From the NCBI GenBank assembly GCA_027943245.1, contig JANDJZ010000062.1:1-64000 (forward strand): a stretch of DNA of 64,000 nt. The letters run 5' to 3'. The stretch is from Acanthamoeba sp. SK_2022b (Eukaryota; Discosea; Longamoebia; Acanthamoebidae). The notes beneath the pieces are model-generated. The model was given only the letters and a program-made list of their open reading frames with translations, did no database searches and was not told where the DNA came from. This document shows, one piece after another, positions 1 through 9,775 of this stretch; positions within the stretch are counted from its first letter, which is position 1; each line of letters opens with the position of its first letter. A program made the translations under genes and the position numbers.

Positions 1-58
1 TTGCGCGGCGCGGGTTTTTGACGCGGTTATTCATGTCGACGGCCTGAGCGTTGCGCAC
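1..58 (-). CDS. Possible 5' end of a divergent gene, cut by window edge
   Basis: A GTG codon on the minus strand at 58 is preceded by a purine-rich Shine-Dalgarno-like GAGGAAAAGG five bases upstream and stays open to the window edge (19 codons). An in-frame ATG at 34 is an alternative start. The fragment is too short to identify. It is divergent from ppnP and could be a chance ORF. Confidence 0.25.
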   Translation of the reverse strand, partial: MRNAQAVDMNNRVKNPRRA

Positions 59-171
59 GGTAACCTTTTCCTCTGCGCCGCGATCGCATTTCGCGCGAAA
101 AACCAGTGACAGATCAACCGCAATCCCCCAATATGGATTTTCCATCAAGATGATTACGCGGGTGCCAGTCT

Positions 172-462
172 ATGCTGAAAGTGAATGAGTATTTTGCCGG
201 AAAAGTGAAGTCTATCGGTTTTGACAGTAGCAGCATCGGTCTTACCAGCGTGGGCGTGATGGAAGAGGGGGAATACACCTTCTCCACCGCGCAACCGGAA
301 GAAATGACGGTGATCACCGGGGCGCTGAAAGTGCTGCTGCCGGGGGCGCCGGACTGGCAGGTGTTTACGCCGGGCGAGAAGTTCTTCGTGCCGGGGCACA
401 GCGAGTTCAACCTGCAGGTGGCCGATGCGACCGCCTATCTGTGCCGCTACCTGAGCAAATAA
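172..462 (+). CDS. ppnP: Pyrimidine/purine nucleoside phosphorylase PpnP (YaiE)
   Basis: This 96-residue protein looks like full-length PpnP (YaiE/DUF1255), a small cupin-fold enzyme that phosphorolyses nucleosides to base plus ribose 1-phosphate in the cytosol. The N-terminal [12 protein letters not shown] block, the central [16 protein letters not shown] strands and the C-terminal PGHSEF...YLCRYL segment are all recognisable from the family. It is convergent with rdgC, as in other enterobacteria. Known family members are about 94 residues, so this one carries only a two-residue C-terminal extension. Confidence 0.95.
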   Translation: MLKVNEYFAGKVKSIGFDSSSIGLTSVGVMEEGEYTFSTAQPEEMTVITGALKVLLPGAPDWQVFTPGEKFFVPGHSEFNLQVADATAYLCRYLSK

Positions 463-483
463 ATTTTGTTCGTTAGGGGAACG

Positions 484-509
484 CAGGGCTCAGCGGATGC
501 TGGGCCCTG
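484..509. terminator. Hairpin between convergent ppnP and rdgC
   Basis: CAGGGCTCAGC (484-494) pairs with GCTGGGCCCTG (499-509) around a GGAT loop, 11 bp with one T-G wobble. No long T tract follows on either side. It lies exactly between two convergent genes, so a bidirectional terminator is likely. Confidence 0.6.
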
Positions 510-527
510 GTCGTTTCTGCGGCGGGA

Positions 528-1439
528 TTAACGCTGGGCTTCGCCGCCGAGCGCTTCGATGGTGTTTTTGATCAACGCCGCCAGCTCGCTGGTCATCAGG
601 ATAAAGTCGGCGTCAAAGCGCTGAGCGAAGTCATCGCGATCGATATCGTCGTTCTGTTCGCGCAGCGTGTCGGCGAACTTCAGGCGCTTGAGCGAGCCGT
701 CGTCCGACAGCATCAGCTGAATGCGCTCCTGCCAGTCCACCGCCAGTTTGGTCACCAGCTTGCCGGCTTCGATATGCACCGCGATTTCGTCGCTGATCAG
801 ATTCTGTTTCTTGCAGCGGATCACGCCGCCTTCTTCCAGAATCGCTTTCAGTTCCGCTTCATCCTGAATGGCGAAGCCGGCCGGCATCTCGCCGGAACGC
901 ACCCATTCGGTCAGCGTCAGTTCGATCGGGCTTTCCATGGTCAGCGGCACCACCGGCAGCGAGCCGAGGCTCTTGCGCAGCAGCGCCAGCGTATCTTCGG
1001 CGCGTTTGGCGCTGGCGGCATCGACCATGATCAGATCGTTGACGGTGTCTATCCACATGAAGGTCTGATTGAAGCGGCTGAACGCGCGCGGCAGCAGGCT
1101 GTGCAGCACTTCGTCCTTCAGCGCGTCTTTCTCGGTTTTCTTCAGTTTGCGGTGTTGTTCCGCCTCCAGGCGCTCAATCTTGGCCTGCAGCTCTTGCTTG
1201 ATGACCGGCGACGGCAGGATTTTCTCTTCCTTGCGCGCGCAGATGACGATCTGGCCGTTGACCGCGTGCGTCAGCGCATCGCTGTGCGAGCCCATCGGGG
1301 AGACCCAGCCGGTCTTCGCCATGTCCTGGCTGCCGCACGGCGTGAAGGCGAACGCGCTGAGTTGTTTTTCCATTTCATCCGCGTTTAACGCCACTTCGCG
1401 GCTCAAACGGTAAACCATCAAATTCTTAAACCACAGCAT
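528..1439 (-). CDS. rdgC: Recombination-associated protein RdgC
   Basis: The product is a 303-residue RdgC, a ring-forming DNA-binding protein that modulates RecA loading and recombination. The start was set at the ATG at 1439 because the protein then begins [15 protein letters not shown], the family N-terminus; an upstream in-frame start would add 11 unrelated residues. Family blocks such as [19 protein letters not shown] and [15 protein letters not shown] are visible. It is divergent from mak across about 216 bp, matching the enterobacterial rdgC-mak arrangement. Confidence 0.96.
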   Translation of the reverse strand: MLWFKNLMVYRLSREVALNADEMEKQLSAFAFTPCGSQDMAKTGWVSPMGSHSDALTHAVNGQIVICARKEEKILPSPVIKQELQAKIERLEAEQHRKLKKTEKDALKDEVLHSLLPRAFSRFNQTFMWIDTVNDLIMVDAASAKRAEDTLALLRKSLGSLPVVPLTMESPIELTLTEWVRSGEMPAGFAIQDEAELKAILEEGGVIRCKKQNLISDEIAVHIEAGKLVTKLAVDWQERIQLMLSDDGSLKRLKFADTLREQNDDIDRDDFAQRFDADFILMTSELAALIKNTIEALGGEAQR

Positions 1440-1655
1440 AATGTTATCCCTGGCTGGGCGTGCGTTCGGCACGCTGATTCGTCAAAAGCAGGGCGGCATG
1501 ATAACGAATTGACGCTGAAAAATCGCCCCATTCTCTCCGAATTGCGTCGCCGTACGCAGCGGAAAAGGCCTGGCCGGGGAGAGGGAAACAGGTGATTCAT
1601 CCGCGCGCTTACATTAGGCTGTGGCAACGCTGCGCTGCATCGAGGAGAAAAAAAC

Positions 1656-2570
1656 GTGCGCATTGGCATCGATTTGGGCGGGACAAAAATTGAAGTGATT
1701 GCGTTGGCGGACGACGGGCGGGAGCTGTTTCGCCATCGTATCGCCACGCCGCGCCATGACTACGGGCAAACCCTGGCGGCGATCGCCGGGCTGGTGAAAC
1801 TGGCGGAAGATCATACCGGCGAACAGGGATCGGTCGGGATCGGCATTCCCGGCACGCTGTCGCCGTTTACCGGGCGGGTGAAAAACGCCAACTCGGTATG
1901 GCTCAACGGCCAACCGTTGGACAAGGATCTGTCGGCGCTGTTGGCGCGCGAGGTGCGTATCGCCAACGACGCCAACTGCCTGGCGGTGTCGGAAGCTACC
2001 GACGGCGCAGGCGCCGGCGCGCAAACCGTGTTTGCGGTCATTATCGGCACCGGCTGCGGCGCCGGCGTGGCGCTGAACGGCCAGGCGCATTCCGGCGGCA
2101 ACGGCATCGCCGGCGAATGGGGCCACAATCCGCTGCCGTGGCAGGATGACGATGAGCTGCGTTACGCCCGCGAAGTGCCGTGCTACTGCGGCAAGCCGGG
2201 CTGCATCGAAACCTTTATTTCCGGCACCGGTTTCGCCACCGACTATGCGCGCCTGAGCGGCAACGCGCTGCAAGGGCACGAGATCATGGCGCTGAGCGAG
2301 CGGGGCGATGCGCTGGCGGAGCAGGCGATCGTTCGCTACGAAATGCGGCTGGCGAAAGCGTTGGCGCACGTGATCAACATTCTGGATCCGGACGTGGTGG
2401 TGCTCGGCGGCGGCATGAGCAACGTGGATCGCCTGTACCGCACGGTGCCTGAAAGGGTGAAAGGTTGGGTATTTGGCGGCGAGTGTGAAACGCCGATCCG
2501 CAAGGCGGTGCACGGCGACTCCAGCGGCGTACGCGGTGCGGCCTGGCTGTGGCCGCAACAGCAGCGCTAA
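1656..2570 (+). CDS. mak: Fructokinase Mak (ROK family)
   Basis: This 304-residue ROK-family sugar kinase phosphorylates fructose (and mannose) in the cytosol. The N-terminal phosphate-binding motif [10 protein letters not shown] is at residues 4-13. The ROK zinc site is visible around residues 158-177 as HNPLPW...[10 protein letters not shown]. The start is a GTG preceded by GAGGAGA, which gives the expected family N-terminus with no upstream alternative. It is divergent from rdgC and followed by its own hairpin terminator. Confidence 0.94.
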   Translation: MRIGIDLGGTKIEVIALADDGRELFRHRIATPRHDYGQTLAAIAGLVKLAEDHTGEQGSVGIGIPGTLSPFTGRVKNANSVWLNGQPLDKDLSALLAREVRIANDANCLAVSEATDGAGAGAQTVFAVIIGTGCGAGVALNGQAHSGGNGIAGEWGHNPLPWQDDDELRYAREVPCYCGKPGCIETFISGTGFATDYARLSGNALQGHEIMALSERGDALAEQAIVRYEMRLAKALAHVINILDPDVVVLGGGMSNVDRLYRTVPERVKGWVFGGECETPIRKAVHGDSSGVRGAAWLWPQQQR

Positions 2571-2580
2571 GCGTTGCAAC

Positions 2581-2604
2581 AAAGCGCGAGACTGCTCGCG
2601 CTTT
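2581..2604 (+). terminator. Terminator-like hairpin after mak
   Basis: AAAGCGCGAG (2581-2590) and CTCGCGCTTT (2595-2604) form a perfect 10-bp stem with a four-base ACTG loop directly after the mak stop codon. The downstream U tract is only the TTT of the stem, so termination may be partial. Confidence 0.65.
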
Positions 2605-2615
2605 AAACGACTCCC

Positions 2616-2666
2616 TGTACAAAAACTGGACGGCGCTTTATGCTTTAGCTAACTTAGCTAAGGAGG
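2616..2666 (+). promoter_or_regulatory. Promoter and tandem-palindrome operator of the toxin-antitoxin pair
   Basis: A -35-like TGTACA (2616-2621) and a -10-like TATGCT (2639-2644) are spaced by 17 bp. Immediately downstream, the palindrome TTAGCTAA occurs twice, at 2645-2652 and 2654-2661. The second copy runs into the AGGAGG ribosome-binding site. Phd/YefM antitoxins repress their own operons by binding short palindromes at the promoter, so these two copies are the likely operator. Confidence 0.6.
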
Positions 2667-2672
2667 ACGCGT

Positions 2673-2906
2673 ATGGCAATTCAGGCCAATATGCACGAAG
2701 CCAAATCCAATCTGAGCCAGCTGGCGGACAGAGCCGCGGAGGGAGAAACCGTGATTATTGCAAAAGCAGGGAAGCCGTACGTACAGCTGGTCGCCATCCA
2801 GGGCGAAGCGCGCCGCCCCGGTGCCGCCAAGGGCAAGTTCACCGTACCGGCGGATTTCAACGCGGGGGATGCGGCCATTGCGGCGCTGTTTGAGGGCGAT
2901 GAATGA
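2673..2906 (+). CDS. Phd/YefM-family antitoxin
   Basis: This 77-residue protein has the N-terminal DNA-binding/dimerisation fold of the Phd/YefM family: MHEAKSNLSQLADRAAEGETVIIAKAGKPYVQLV at residues 7-40. Its acidic, probably disordered C-terminus (AAIAALFEGDE) would neutralise the toxin. The start follows an AGGAGG six bases upstream. Its stop overlaps the toxin start in an ATGA, the usual translational coupling of such modules. The tandem palindromes upstream suggest autoregulation. Confidence 0.88.
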   Translation: MAIQANMHEAKSNLSQLADRAAEGETVIIAKAGKPYVQLVAIQGEARRPGAAKGKFTVPADFNAGDAAIAALFEGDE

Positions 2907-3289
2907 AGCGTCTGCTGCTGGATACCCACACATTGCTGTGGTGGCTGATTGATGACGCCTGCCTGGGCGCGAACGCCAAAAGGCAGATCGCCGATCCGGG
3001 CAATGCGGTGTACGTCAGCGCGGCCAGCATTTGGGAGATCTCGATCAAACAGGCGCTGGGCAAGCTGGCGCTGCCGGAAGACATCTTTGCGATCATCGAG
3101 GCCGAAGATTTTCTGGCGCTGCCGATGGACGCCTTTCACTGCCAACAGGCCGGGCAACTGCCGCCCTATCATCAGGATCCTTTCGATCGCATGCTGATCG
3201 CACAGGCGCAGGCCGAAGGCCTGACGCTGATCTCCGCCGACGCGGTGTTTCCGCAGTACGGCGTACGGGTGGCGGACGCCCGCCGTTAA
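2903..3289 (+). CDS. PIN-domain toxin (VapC type), type II toxin-antitoxin
   Basis: This 128-residue PIN-domain ribonuclease is of the kind paired with Phd-type antitoxins. The acidic catalytic residues are visible in LLLDTHTLLWW (Asp near residue 7), SIWEI (Glu near 46), the DPFDRMLIAQA block and the C-terminal SAD. PIN toxins cleave RNA when unbound; the exact target cannot be told from sequence. The gene overlaps the antitoxin by four bases. Its last four bases overlap the 3' end of the convergent BglG-type gene, showing how tightly the island is packed. Confidence 0.88.
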   Translation: MKRLLLDTHTLLWWLIDDACLGANAKRQIADPGNAVYVSAASIWEISIKQALGKLALPEDIFAIIEAEDFLALPMDAFHCQQAGQLPPYHQDPFDRMLIAQAQAEGLTLISADAVFPQYGVRVADARR

Positions 3290-4134
3290 GCCGGTTTTTC
3301 CTCGCTTTCGCTGCGCACCCGTTCGATATGAATGGTCAGGAACATCATCTCTTCCGTGGTGAGCTGATGCTGATAGTGCTTTTCGATGTGGCGGTTGATC
3401 TTGCCGGCGCAGGCGAATGACTCACGGTATTTCTCTTTCACCACCTGATACAGCGAGTCGTCGTCGCTGTCGACGTAGTTTTTCCCCAGCAGGCGCTGGG
3501 CGAAGAATTTCAAATGGGTGACGAAACGGTGGTAGCTCAGGGCTTCCTCGTTGTAATCAAAGCGGAAGTGGTATTTGACCAGGTTGAGGATCTCTTGCAT
3601 CACGCGGGTGATGTGCAGCGTATTGTGCATCTCGTCGTTAAGCTGGGCGTTGACCAGGTGCAGGGCGATAAATCCGGCTTCGTCTTCCGGCAACGCGGTA
3701 TCCAGCCGTTGGGCGATCAGGGCCAGCGCCTCCAGGCCGACGGCGAACTCGGCCGGATAGAGCTTTTTAATCTCCCACAGCAACGCATTTTTGATATCCA
3801 ACCCTTCCGCATGGCGCTGCAGGGCGAAGTGGATATGATCGGTCAGCGTGATGTAGACGATGTTGTGCAACTTGCCCGGCAGCCGTTCGCGGGCGAGGGT
3901 AATAATCCTGTCGGCGGTGGTGACGCAGGCCAGCGGGATCTCGGAGAGCAGCTCTTTATAGCGCTCGGCGATTTCGCCGCCGTTATGGGTGAACACCTTT
4001 TCGATCAGGCTTTCGTCCAGCGTGTCGCCGGGCTTCTTTTTAAAGCCGATTCCTTTTCCCATTACCACCGTCTCTTCCTGACGGTCGTCCAGCGTAATCA
4101 CCACGTTATTATTGAGTATTTTAGCGATTTTCAT
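3286..4134 (-). CDS. BglG/LicT-family transcriptional antiterminator (orphan)
   Basis: This 282-residue protein has an N-terminal co-antiterminator RNA-binding domain (MKIAKILNNNVVITLDD, residues 1-55) followed by two PRD domains (about 70-170 and 175-278). The PRD histidines are visible in TLTDHIHFAL and in the C-terminal FLTIHIERV. Family members bind a RAT hairpin in nascent mRNA and prevent a terminator from forming, under control of phosphotransferase-system phosphorylation. No permease or phospho-beta-glucosidase gene follows, unlike the E. coli bgl operon. The leader at 4168-4269 suggests the gene controls its own expression. Confidence 0.92.
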   Translation of the reverse strand: MKIAKILNNNVVITLDDRQEETVVMGKGIGFKKKPGDTLDESLIEKVFTHNGGEIAERYKELLSEIPLACVTTADRIITLARERLPGKLHNIVYITLTDHIHFALQRHAEGLDIKNALLWEIKKLYPAEFAVGLEALALIAQRLDTALPEDEAGFIALHLVNAQLNDEMHNTLHITRVMQEILNLVKYHFRFDYNEEALSYHRFVTHLKFFAQRLLGKNYVDSDDDSLYQVVKEKYRESFACAGKINRHIEKHYQHQLTTEEMMFLTIHIERVRSESEEKPA

Positions 4135-4167
4135 GGTCTTTCCCGGTGTTTCAGCATCCTGAAAACG

Positions 4168-4269
4168 AAAAAACCTGACGCCCGGAAGCGATCCCGGGCG
4201 TCAGGTTTTGCCTGTATTTTATGTTTCTGTCCTGCGGCCTGAGCGGCGGAGGGGATACAGTAACAATCC
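4168..4269 (-). promoter_or_regulatory. RAT antiterminator motif overlapping an intrinsic terminator, leader of the bglG-type gene
   Basis: Read on the minus strand, GGATTGTTACTGTAT (4269-4255) and ATACAGGCAAAACC (4217-4204) match the two halves of the BglG/LicT RAT consensus. They are separated by a 37-base loop instead of a few bases. The CTGTAT/ATACAG pairing lengthens the central stem. The 3' half overlaps the terminator that follows: CCTGACGCCCGG pairs with CCGGGCGTCAGG (12 bp, 8-base loop, 4174-4205) and is followed by six U residues. RAT and terminator are therefore mutually exclusive, the classic arrangement. Confidence 0.82.
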
Positions 4270-4365
4270 TGTTATGCCTGCATAATAACCCGTGCTCGCC
4301 GCGGCTCAACGCTTTTCACCGCGGAGTGCCGCCGCGGTCACACTTCTGTGCCGCGCACGGCGGGA

Positions 4366-7300
4366 TCATTCCAGCCTGAAGTGCGCCTCCAGCCGGCTGA
4401 CGCCGAGCCCGTTGACCTTTTTCACTTTGATCTGCACCGGAATGCGCTCTTTCATCGCCTCGACGTGGCTGATCACGCCAATGGTTTTACCGGAAGCATT
4501 CAGGCTGTCCAGCGCGTCCAGCGCGGTATCGAGGGTTTCGGCGTCCAGCGTGCCGAAGCCTTCGTCGAGGAACAGCGAGTCGATGCTGGTTTTGTGGCTG
4601 ACCAGATCGGACAACGCCAGCGCCAGCGCCAGGCTGACCAGGAAGCTCTCGCCGCCGGACAGGGTACGGGTATCGCGCAGCGCGTCGGCCTGCCAGGTGT
4701 CCACCACCTGCAGCTCCAGCGCGTCGCTGGTTTTGCGCTGCAGCAGGTAGCGCCCGTGCAGCCGGCCGAGCTGAAGGTTGGCCAGATAAACCAGATGATC
4801 GAGCGTCAGCCCCTGCGCGAAGCGGCGGAACTTGTCGCCTTCTTTCGAGCCGATCAGCTGGTTGAGGTAGCTCCAGTCGTCGTAGTCTTGCTGGCTGCGG
4901 GCGATTTGCTCGAACAGCGCCTGTTGATTGAGACGGCGGGCGGCGTCGCTTTCCAGCTGGTTGCGCAGCTCGCCCTGGCTCAGCTGCAGCGCCTTCAACT
5001 GCTGTGCCAGCTCGGCCAACGATTGGGTGAGTGCGTCGAGATCCGCGTTGGCTTCATCCACCCCTTCCGGGCGGTTCTGCCGATGCTGCTCCAGCGTTTG
5101 CGTTGCCTGAGCCAGCAGGGCCGCAGCCTCTACCTGCCGCTGCTGCAGCTGCTCTTTGCGCTGCTGCAATTCGCGGCGCAGGGCGTCGTCCAGGAGCGCG
5201 GCGGCGAAGGCAGTTTCATCGGCGAATTCGCTGTCGGCCAGCGCCTGCTGCCATTGCTGCTCCGCCTGCTGCAGCCGTTCCTGCATTTGGGTGTGCTGTT
5301 GTTGCAACCCGGCCTGCTGGCCGGCCAGGCGCTCGCGCAGTTCCTGCGCCTTTTGCCACTGCTCGGCGGCCTGCAAGCTGGCCTGTTCACAGGCGGTTTG
5401 TTTGGCGCGCAGCTGTTCCCGCACCTCGGCGACTCGCTGTTCGCCGAACAGCGCCAGCCGCTGCGCGCGCCGCTCGGCGAGGGTCTTCTCGCCTTCCTGC
5501 CTGCGTTGAAGCAGGTCTTGCTGCTGTTGCAGGCTGTCGGCGTGGGTTTTCTGCAGCAGCGTAAAGCGCTCTTCGAGCAGCGCCAGCTGTTGCTGCGCCT
5601 GCTGCTGCTGCGTTTGCAGAGCGGCGAGCGCGTCTTTTGCCTGTTGCACCGCCTGCGCCGCCTGTTCATGCTGCTGCAGCGCGTGCTGCCCGCGCCGCTC
5701 TTCGTCGTCGCAGCCGCTCAGCCAGGCGCTGAGTTGCTCGCCCTCCGCCAGGGTAAAGTCGAATGCCAGCGGCGCGCTGAGCTGCTGCCATTGCTGCTGT
5801 TGGGCAGCCAGCTGCTGCTCATCCTGCGCGATAGCCTGCTGCTGGCGTTGCTGCTGCTCTTGCAGGCCTTCACAGCGGGTGCGCAGCTCGGTGCCCTGGG
5901 TTTGCAGTTTCTCGGCGAGGGTGCGCATCTCAACCAAGCGTTGTTCCGTCGCCGAAGGCTGCACGGCCTGATATTGCTCCACCGCCGGGTGGCTGGTGGA
6001 GCCGCACAGCGGGCAGGGTGCGCCGCTCTGCAACAGGGCGCGCTCCGCTTCCAGGCTGACGATGCGTTTTTCCAGCTCGTGGATCCGCTCCACTTCCTGC
6101 AGCTGCGCCTTGTGCTGTTTGAATTGCTGACGCGCGTTCTCCAACTGGTGTTGCAGCCCGGCGAGCTGCGTTTGCCGCTCGGCGTGCTCCGCCTGTTGCC
6201 GGGCCAGACGCTCGCGGGTCTGACGGTAAAGGGAAGCGAGCGTGAATAACTGCTGGCGCGTCGGGCGCAGATCCGCCAGGGCGCTCAGGCGCTGGCGCAG
6301 CGGGGCCAGCGGGGTTTGCGCCTCCAGCGCCTGCTGCCGTTGCCGTTGAGCGGCCAGCGCTTCGGTCAGCGCGTTCAGCTGCTGCTGATGCTGTGCGGCC
6401 TGCGCCGTCAGCTGGCTGCGCTGGGCGGTGAGCTGCTCCAGTGCGGTCTGCTGCTGGGCGCACTGCTGCGCGGCGGCATCGCCGGCCTGTCGCCGCTCGG
6501 CCTGCGTCGATTGCAGTTGGGCGATCTGATGGTCGAGCGGGGCGACCTGGTCATCGATCAGCTGTTGCTGCTGCCGCATATGCTCGGCATGGGCTTGCTG
6601 CGCCAGACGGGCCTTTTCCACCGCCTGCTGCAGCGGCGCCAGCTGTGCCGAGTGTTGCTCCTGTTGCTGCGTCAGCTGGGCTGCCTGCTGTTGTATCGTC
6701 TGCAGCTCGGCGCGGCAGCGATCGCGTTCGCCGCGCAGCGGCCGCAATTTCTCGGCCGGTTCGCTCAGCGCCAGCCGCTGCAGCTGCGGGGCGGCCTCGG
6801 CCTGCTCGCGCTGGGCGGTTTCCAGCCGCCGTTGCCCCTCGTTTTGCTGTTGCTGGAGGCGCTGCCATTGCTGCAGCCAGCTCAGCGCCTGTTGCTGTTG
6901 CTGGGTTTGCTTGCCGAGAGCGCTTTCCTGCGCGCTCAGCGCCGTCAGCCGTTCAGTCAGGGAGTGGCGCTGTTCATCGCTCAGCAGCTCGATGCCGCTG
7001 GCGCGCTGGTGCAACGCATCCAGGTCGGTTTTGGCCTGCTTGTGGGATTCGAACACCTGTTCGGACAGCCGCCCGTAGATTTCGGTGCCGGTCAGCTCTT
7101 CCAACAGCTCGGCGCGATCGTTGGCGTCGGCGTTGAGGAACGCGGCGAACTGCCCCTGAGACAGCATCATCGATTTGGTGAAGCGGCCGAAGTCCAGCCC
7201 GGTGATGGCGGCGGTGATCTCCAGCTTATCGCGCACTTTATCTGCCAGGATCTTGCCGTCCTCGCGGCGCGCCAGTTCGACCTTCGGCGCCTGCAGATTG

Positions 7301-7617
7301 CCGTCCGGCGCGTTTTTGGCGCGGCGCTGGCTCCAGAAGGCGCGATAGCCGACGCCCTTGACCTCGAATTCGACCTCCGCCAGCGATTCGGCGGTGTGGC
7401 GGGTCATCAGTTCATTCTGGCTCGGCGTGACGTTGAGACGCGGCGTCTGGTGGTACAGCGCCAGGCAGATGGCGTCCAGCAGGGTGGTTTTGCCCGCGCC
7501 GGTCGGGCCGGTAATGGCGAACAGGCCGTTGCTGGCGAACGGCTCGGCGGTGAAGTCAATTTTCCACTCGCCCTGCAGCGAGTTGAGGTTTTTTAACCGC
7601 AGGCTGAGGATCTTCAT
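4366..7617 (-). CDS. sbcC: Exonuclease subunit SbcC
   Basis: This 1083-residue SMC-like ATPase partners SbcD in a nuclease that opens hairpins and trims DNA ends. Walker [10 protein letters not shown] is at residues 37-45. A very long glutamine-rich coiled coil follows, with the zinc-hook CPLC near residue 536 at its apex. The ABC signature [20 protein letters not shown] and Walker [12 protein letters not shown] are near the C-terminus. It is slightly longer than the E. coli protein (about 1048), the extra length lying in the coiled coil. Its start overlaps the sbcD stop in an ATGA. Confidence 0.97.
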   Translation of the reverse strand: MKILSLRLKNLNSLQGEWKIDFTAEPFASNGLFAITGPTGAGKTTLLDAICLALYHQTPRLNVTPSQNELMTRHTAESLAEVEFEVKGVGYRAFWSQRRAKNAPDGNLQAPKVELARREDGKILADKVRDKLEITAAITGLDFGRFTKSMMLSQGQFAAFLNADANDRAELLEELTGTEIYGRLSEQVFESHKQAKTDLDALHQRASGIELLSDEQRHSLTERLTALSAQESALGKQTQQQQQALSWLQQWQRLQQQQNEGQRRLETAQREQAEAAPQLQRLALSEPAEKLRPLRGERDRCRAELQTIQQQAAQLTQQQEQHSAQLAPLQQAVEKARLAQQAHAEHMRQQQQLIDDQVAPLDHQIAQLQSTQAERRQAGDAAAQQCAQQQTALEQLTAQRSQLTAQAAQHQQQLNALTEALAAQRQRQQALEAQTPLAPLRQRLSALADLRPTRQQLFTLASLYRQTRERLARQQAEHAERQTQLAGLQHQLENARQQFKQHKAQLQEVERIHELEKRIVSLEAERALLQSGAPCPLCGSTSHPAVEQYQAVQPSATEQRLVEMRTLAEKLQTQGTELRTRCEGLQEQQQRQQQAIAQDEQQLAAQQQQWQQLSAPLAFDFTLAEGEQLSAWLSGCDDEERRGQHALQQHEQAAQAVQQAKDALAALQTQQQQAQQQLALLEERFTLLQKTHADSLQQQQDLLQRRQEGEKTLAERRAQRLALFGEQRVAEVREQLRAKQTACEQASLQAAEQWQKAQELRERLAGQQAGLQQQHTQMQERLQQAEQQWQQALADSEFADETAFAAALLDDALRRELQQRKEQLQQRQVEAAALLAQATQTLEQHRQNRPEGVDEANADLDALTQSLAELAQQLKALQLSQGELRNQLESDAARRLNQQALFEQIARSQQDYDDWSYLNQLIGSKEGDKFRRFAQGLTLDHLVYLANLQLGRLHGRYLLQRKTSDALELQVVDTWQADALRDTRTLSGGESFLVSLALALALSDLVSHKTSIDSLFLDEGFGTLDAETLDTALDALDSLNASGKTIGVISHVEAMKERIPVQIKVKKVNGLGVSRLEAHFRLE

Positions 7618-8846
7618 GGGTGGGTCTCCTCAGGATTGTGCTGCACCGCATCGACCACCTGACGGAACAGTTGATGCATCCGCCGTTGGCGCGCTTCGGG
7701 CATGTCGGCCTCCTGCGCCAAGCGCCGTTCGAACACCTCGTTGACGCTCAGCTCGTTCAGCGTTTCCTTGTCCTGCTGCGCGATCGCCTGGCGGCGTTGC
7801 TCTTTGCTGCGCCGCAGCAGCACCACTTCCACCGGCAGCTCATCCGCCATCAGCTGGATACGGCGCTGGATATCGCTGAGGTAGTCCTGCGTCGCCACTT
7901 CGATATCCAGCCACACCGGCAGCTCGCCGGCATAGTCGGCAAATTGCTGCAGCTGCCGTTCGATCTCGGCCAGATCGCCTTTGATCAGCTGCATGGGCTG
8001 GAACTGCGGGATTGTTAACGCTTCTACCTGCTGCAGGGCGCCGTCGGCGAAATCCACCAGGAAGACGCTTTTGGCTTTGCCCAGTTCATCGAAGCTGAGC
8101 GGAATCGGTGAGCCGCTATAGCGAATATGTTCCGACTTGGCGACGTTCTGCGCGCGGTGAATGTGGCCCAGCGCGATGTAATCAGCAGGGGGGAAGGCCT
8201 GCGCCGGAAAGGCGTCGAGGGTGCCGATATAGATGTCGCGCACCGAGTCGGAGGTGGTGACGCCGACGGTGGTCAGGTGGCCGGTGGCGACGATCGGCAG
8301 CGGCAGGCCCAGCTGCTCGCGGCGTTCGCAGGCCGCCAGATACAGCGCCTGGTAATGTTCGGCGATGGCTTCCTGCAGCGCCTGCTGTTTCTGCGCGCCG
8401 GATTCGCCGGCGCGGCTGGTGAGCAGATCGCGCGGCCGCAGAAAAGGAATGGCGCACAGCACGGCGCCCGGCTGGCCGTCGCGCCGGTTAAGCACCACGA
8501 TCTGCTGCTCAAGGGAGCCCTGCGCACTCGCGATCACCGTGGTGTTCAGGCAAGAGAGCAGTTCCCGCGATTCGTTCAGCGTCGCTACCGAGTCGTGGTT
8601 GCCGCCCAACACCACCAGTTGGCAGCCGGTGCGCTGCAGTTCCACCACGAAGCGGTTGTACAGCTCGCGGGCGTAGCTGGGCGGCGAGCCGGTATCGAAC
8701 AGGTCCCCGGCGACGATCAGCGTATCCACCTGCTGCTGCTCGATCTGTTCGATCAGCCAGTTCAGAAAAGCCTGGTGCTCGGCGGCGCGGCTTTTGGTGA
8801 AAAAGTACTGGCCAAGATGCCAGTCAGAGGTGTGGATCAGGCGCAT
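7614..8846 (-). CDS. sbcD: Exonuclease subunit SbcD
   Basis: This 410-residue calcineurin-like phosphoesterase is the Mre11 homologue of the SbcCD complex. The metal-binding motifs are visible in order: HTSDWHLGQ (residues 5-13), GDLFDTG, GGNHDS and GHIHRAQ. It is the first gene of the sbcDC operon and overlaps sbcC by four bases. It is divergent from phoB, and the shared 215-bp gap contains the Pho box. Confidence 0.97.
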   Translation of the reverse strand: MRLIHTSDWHLGQYFFTKSRAAEHQAFLNWLIEQIEQQQVDTLIVAGDLFDTGSPPSYARELYNRFVVELQRTGCQLVVLGGNHDSVATLNESRELLSCLNTTVIASAQGSLEQQIVVLNRRDGQPGAVLCAIPFLRPRDLLTSRAGESGAQKQQALQEAIAEHYQALYLAACERREQLGLPLPIVATGHLTTVGVTTSDSVRDIYIGTLDAFPAQAFPPADYIALGHIHRAQNVAKSEHIRYSGSPIPLSFDELGKAKSVFLVDFADGALQQVEALTIPQFQPMQLIKGDLAEIERQLQQFADYAGELPVWLDIEVATQDYLSDIQRRIQLMADELPVEVVLLRRSKEQRRQAIAQQDKETLNELSVNEVFERRLAQEADMPEARQRRMHQLFRQVVDAVQHNPEETHP

Positions 8847-8989
8847 GACACTCCCGGATGCAAAGGTAATGGCGATGATTATAAAGGCCGCGGCGGCGCC
8901 TGTCCCGGCGCAATGGCGACGACTACGGAATGATTTTTCTTTGCACCGGGAAATAATCGCTATGCTTACTGCCTATAACAGCCGCTTTT

Positions 8990-9022
8990 TTTCATAAAAG
9001 TGTCACAAAACTGACGCATAAT
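8990..9022 (+). promoter_or_regulatory. Pho box and promoter of phoBR
   Basis: Three 11-bp units in a row, TTTCATAAAAG (8990), TGTCACAAAAC (9001) and TGACGCATAAT (9012), resemble the PhoB-binding repeats before E. coli phoB. The last unit contains a -10-like CATAAT (9017-9022) and no good -35, as expected for a PhoB-activated promoter. PhoB probably autoactivates phoBR here. Confidence 0.82.
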
Positions 9023-9061
9023 GGCGCCCGCAAAGTCGCTAACACATTGGCAGGATTGACG

Positions 9062-9751
9062 ATGGCAAGACGCATACTGGTGGTGGAAGACGAAGCGCCG
9101 ATCCGTGAGATGGTGTGCTTTGTGTTGGAACAGAATGGTTACCAACCGTTGGAAGCCGAGGATTATGACAGCGCCGTGACGCGCCTGTCTGAGCCGTTCC
9201 CTGATTTGGTGTTGCTCGACTGGATGTTGCCCGGCGGTTCCGGCATTCAGTTTATCAAACATATGAAGCGCGAAGCGCTGACCCGCGATATTCCGGTCAT
9301 GATGCTGACCGCGCGCGGCGAAGAGGAAGACCGCGTGCGCGGCCTGGAAGTGGGGGCGGATGATTATATCACCAAGCCGTTCTCGCCCAAGGAGCTGGTG
9401 GCGCGCATCAAGGCGGTCATGCGCCGCATTTCACCGATGGCGGTGGAAGAAGTGATTGAAATGCAAGGGCTGAGCCTGGATCCGTCCTCCCACCGCGTGA
9501 TGGCTAACGATCAGGCGCTGGACATGGGGCCGACCGAGTTCAAGCTGCTGCACTTCTTTATGACCCACCCGGAGCGGGTTTATAGCCGTGAGCAGTTGCT
9601 TAATCACGTCTGGGGCACTAACGTTTATGTGGAAGACCGTACCGTTGACGTGCATATCCGTCGGCTCCGCAAGGCGTTAGAAACCAGTGGGCATGATAAA
9701 ATGGTTCAAACCGTTCGGGGCACCGGCTACCGGTTCTCAACGCGCTACTGA
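9062..9751 (+). CDS. phoB: Phosphate regulon response regulator PhoB
   Basis: This 229-residue OmpR-class response regulator has receiver-domain residues DE at 10-11, the phospho-acceptor Asp53 (LLLDWMLPG) and the KPF lysine, followed by a winged-helix DNA-binding domain ending [10 protein letters not shown]. The ATG at 9062 gives the family N-terminus; an upstream TTG would add five residues without support. When phosphorylated by PhoR it binds Pho boxes such as the one directly upstream. phoR follows 24 bp downstream. Confidence 0.98.
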   Translation: MARRILVVEDEAPIREMVCFVLEQNGYQPLEAEDYDSAVTRLSEPFPDLVLLDWMLPGGSGIQFIKHMKREALTRDIPVMMLTARGEEEDRVRGLEVGADDYITKPFSPKELVARIKAVMRRISPMAVEEVIEMQGLSLDPSSHRVMANDQALDMGPTEFKLLHFFMTHPERVYSREQLLNHVWGTNVYVEDRTVDVHIRRLRKALETSGHDKMVQTVRGTGYRFSTRY

Positions 9752-9775
9752 TCGCGCCGCGCTGGAGAATATGCC

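Noticed and set aside
4348..6249. Long plus-strand open frame opposite sbcC
   Set aside because: It is antisense to a fully recognisable SbcC and arises from the GC-rich, glutamine-repeat coding sequence; the translation is low-complexity leucine/glutamine.
5100..6950. CAG/CTG-rich repetitive stretch
   Set aside because: This is the coiled-coil coding part of sbcC, not a separate repeat element.
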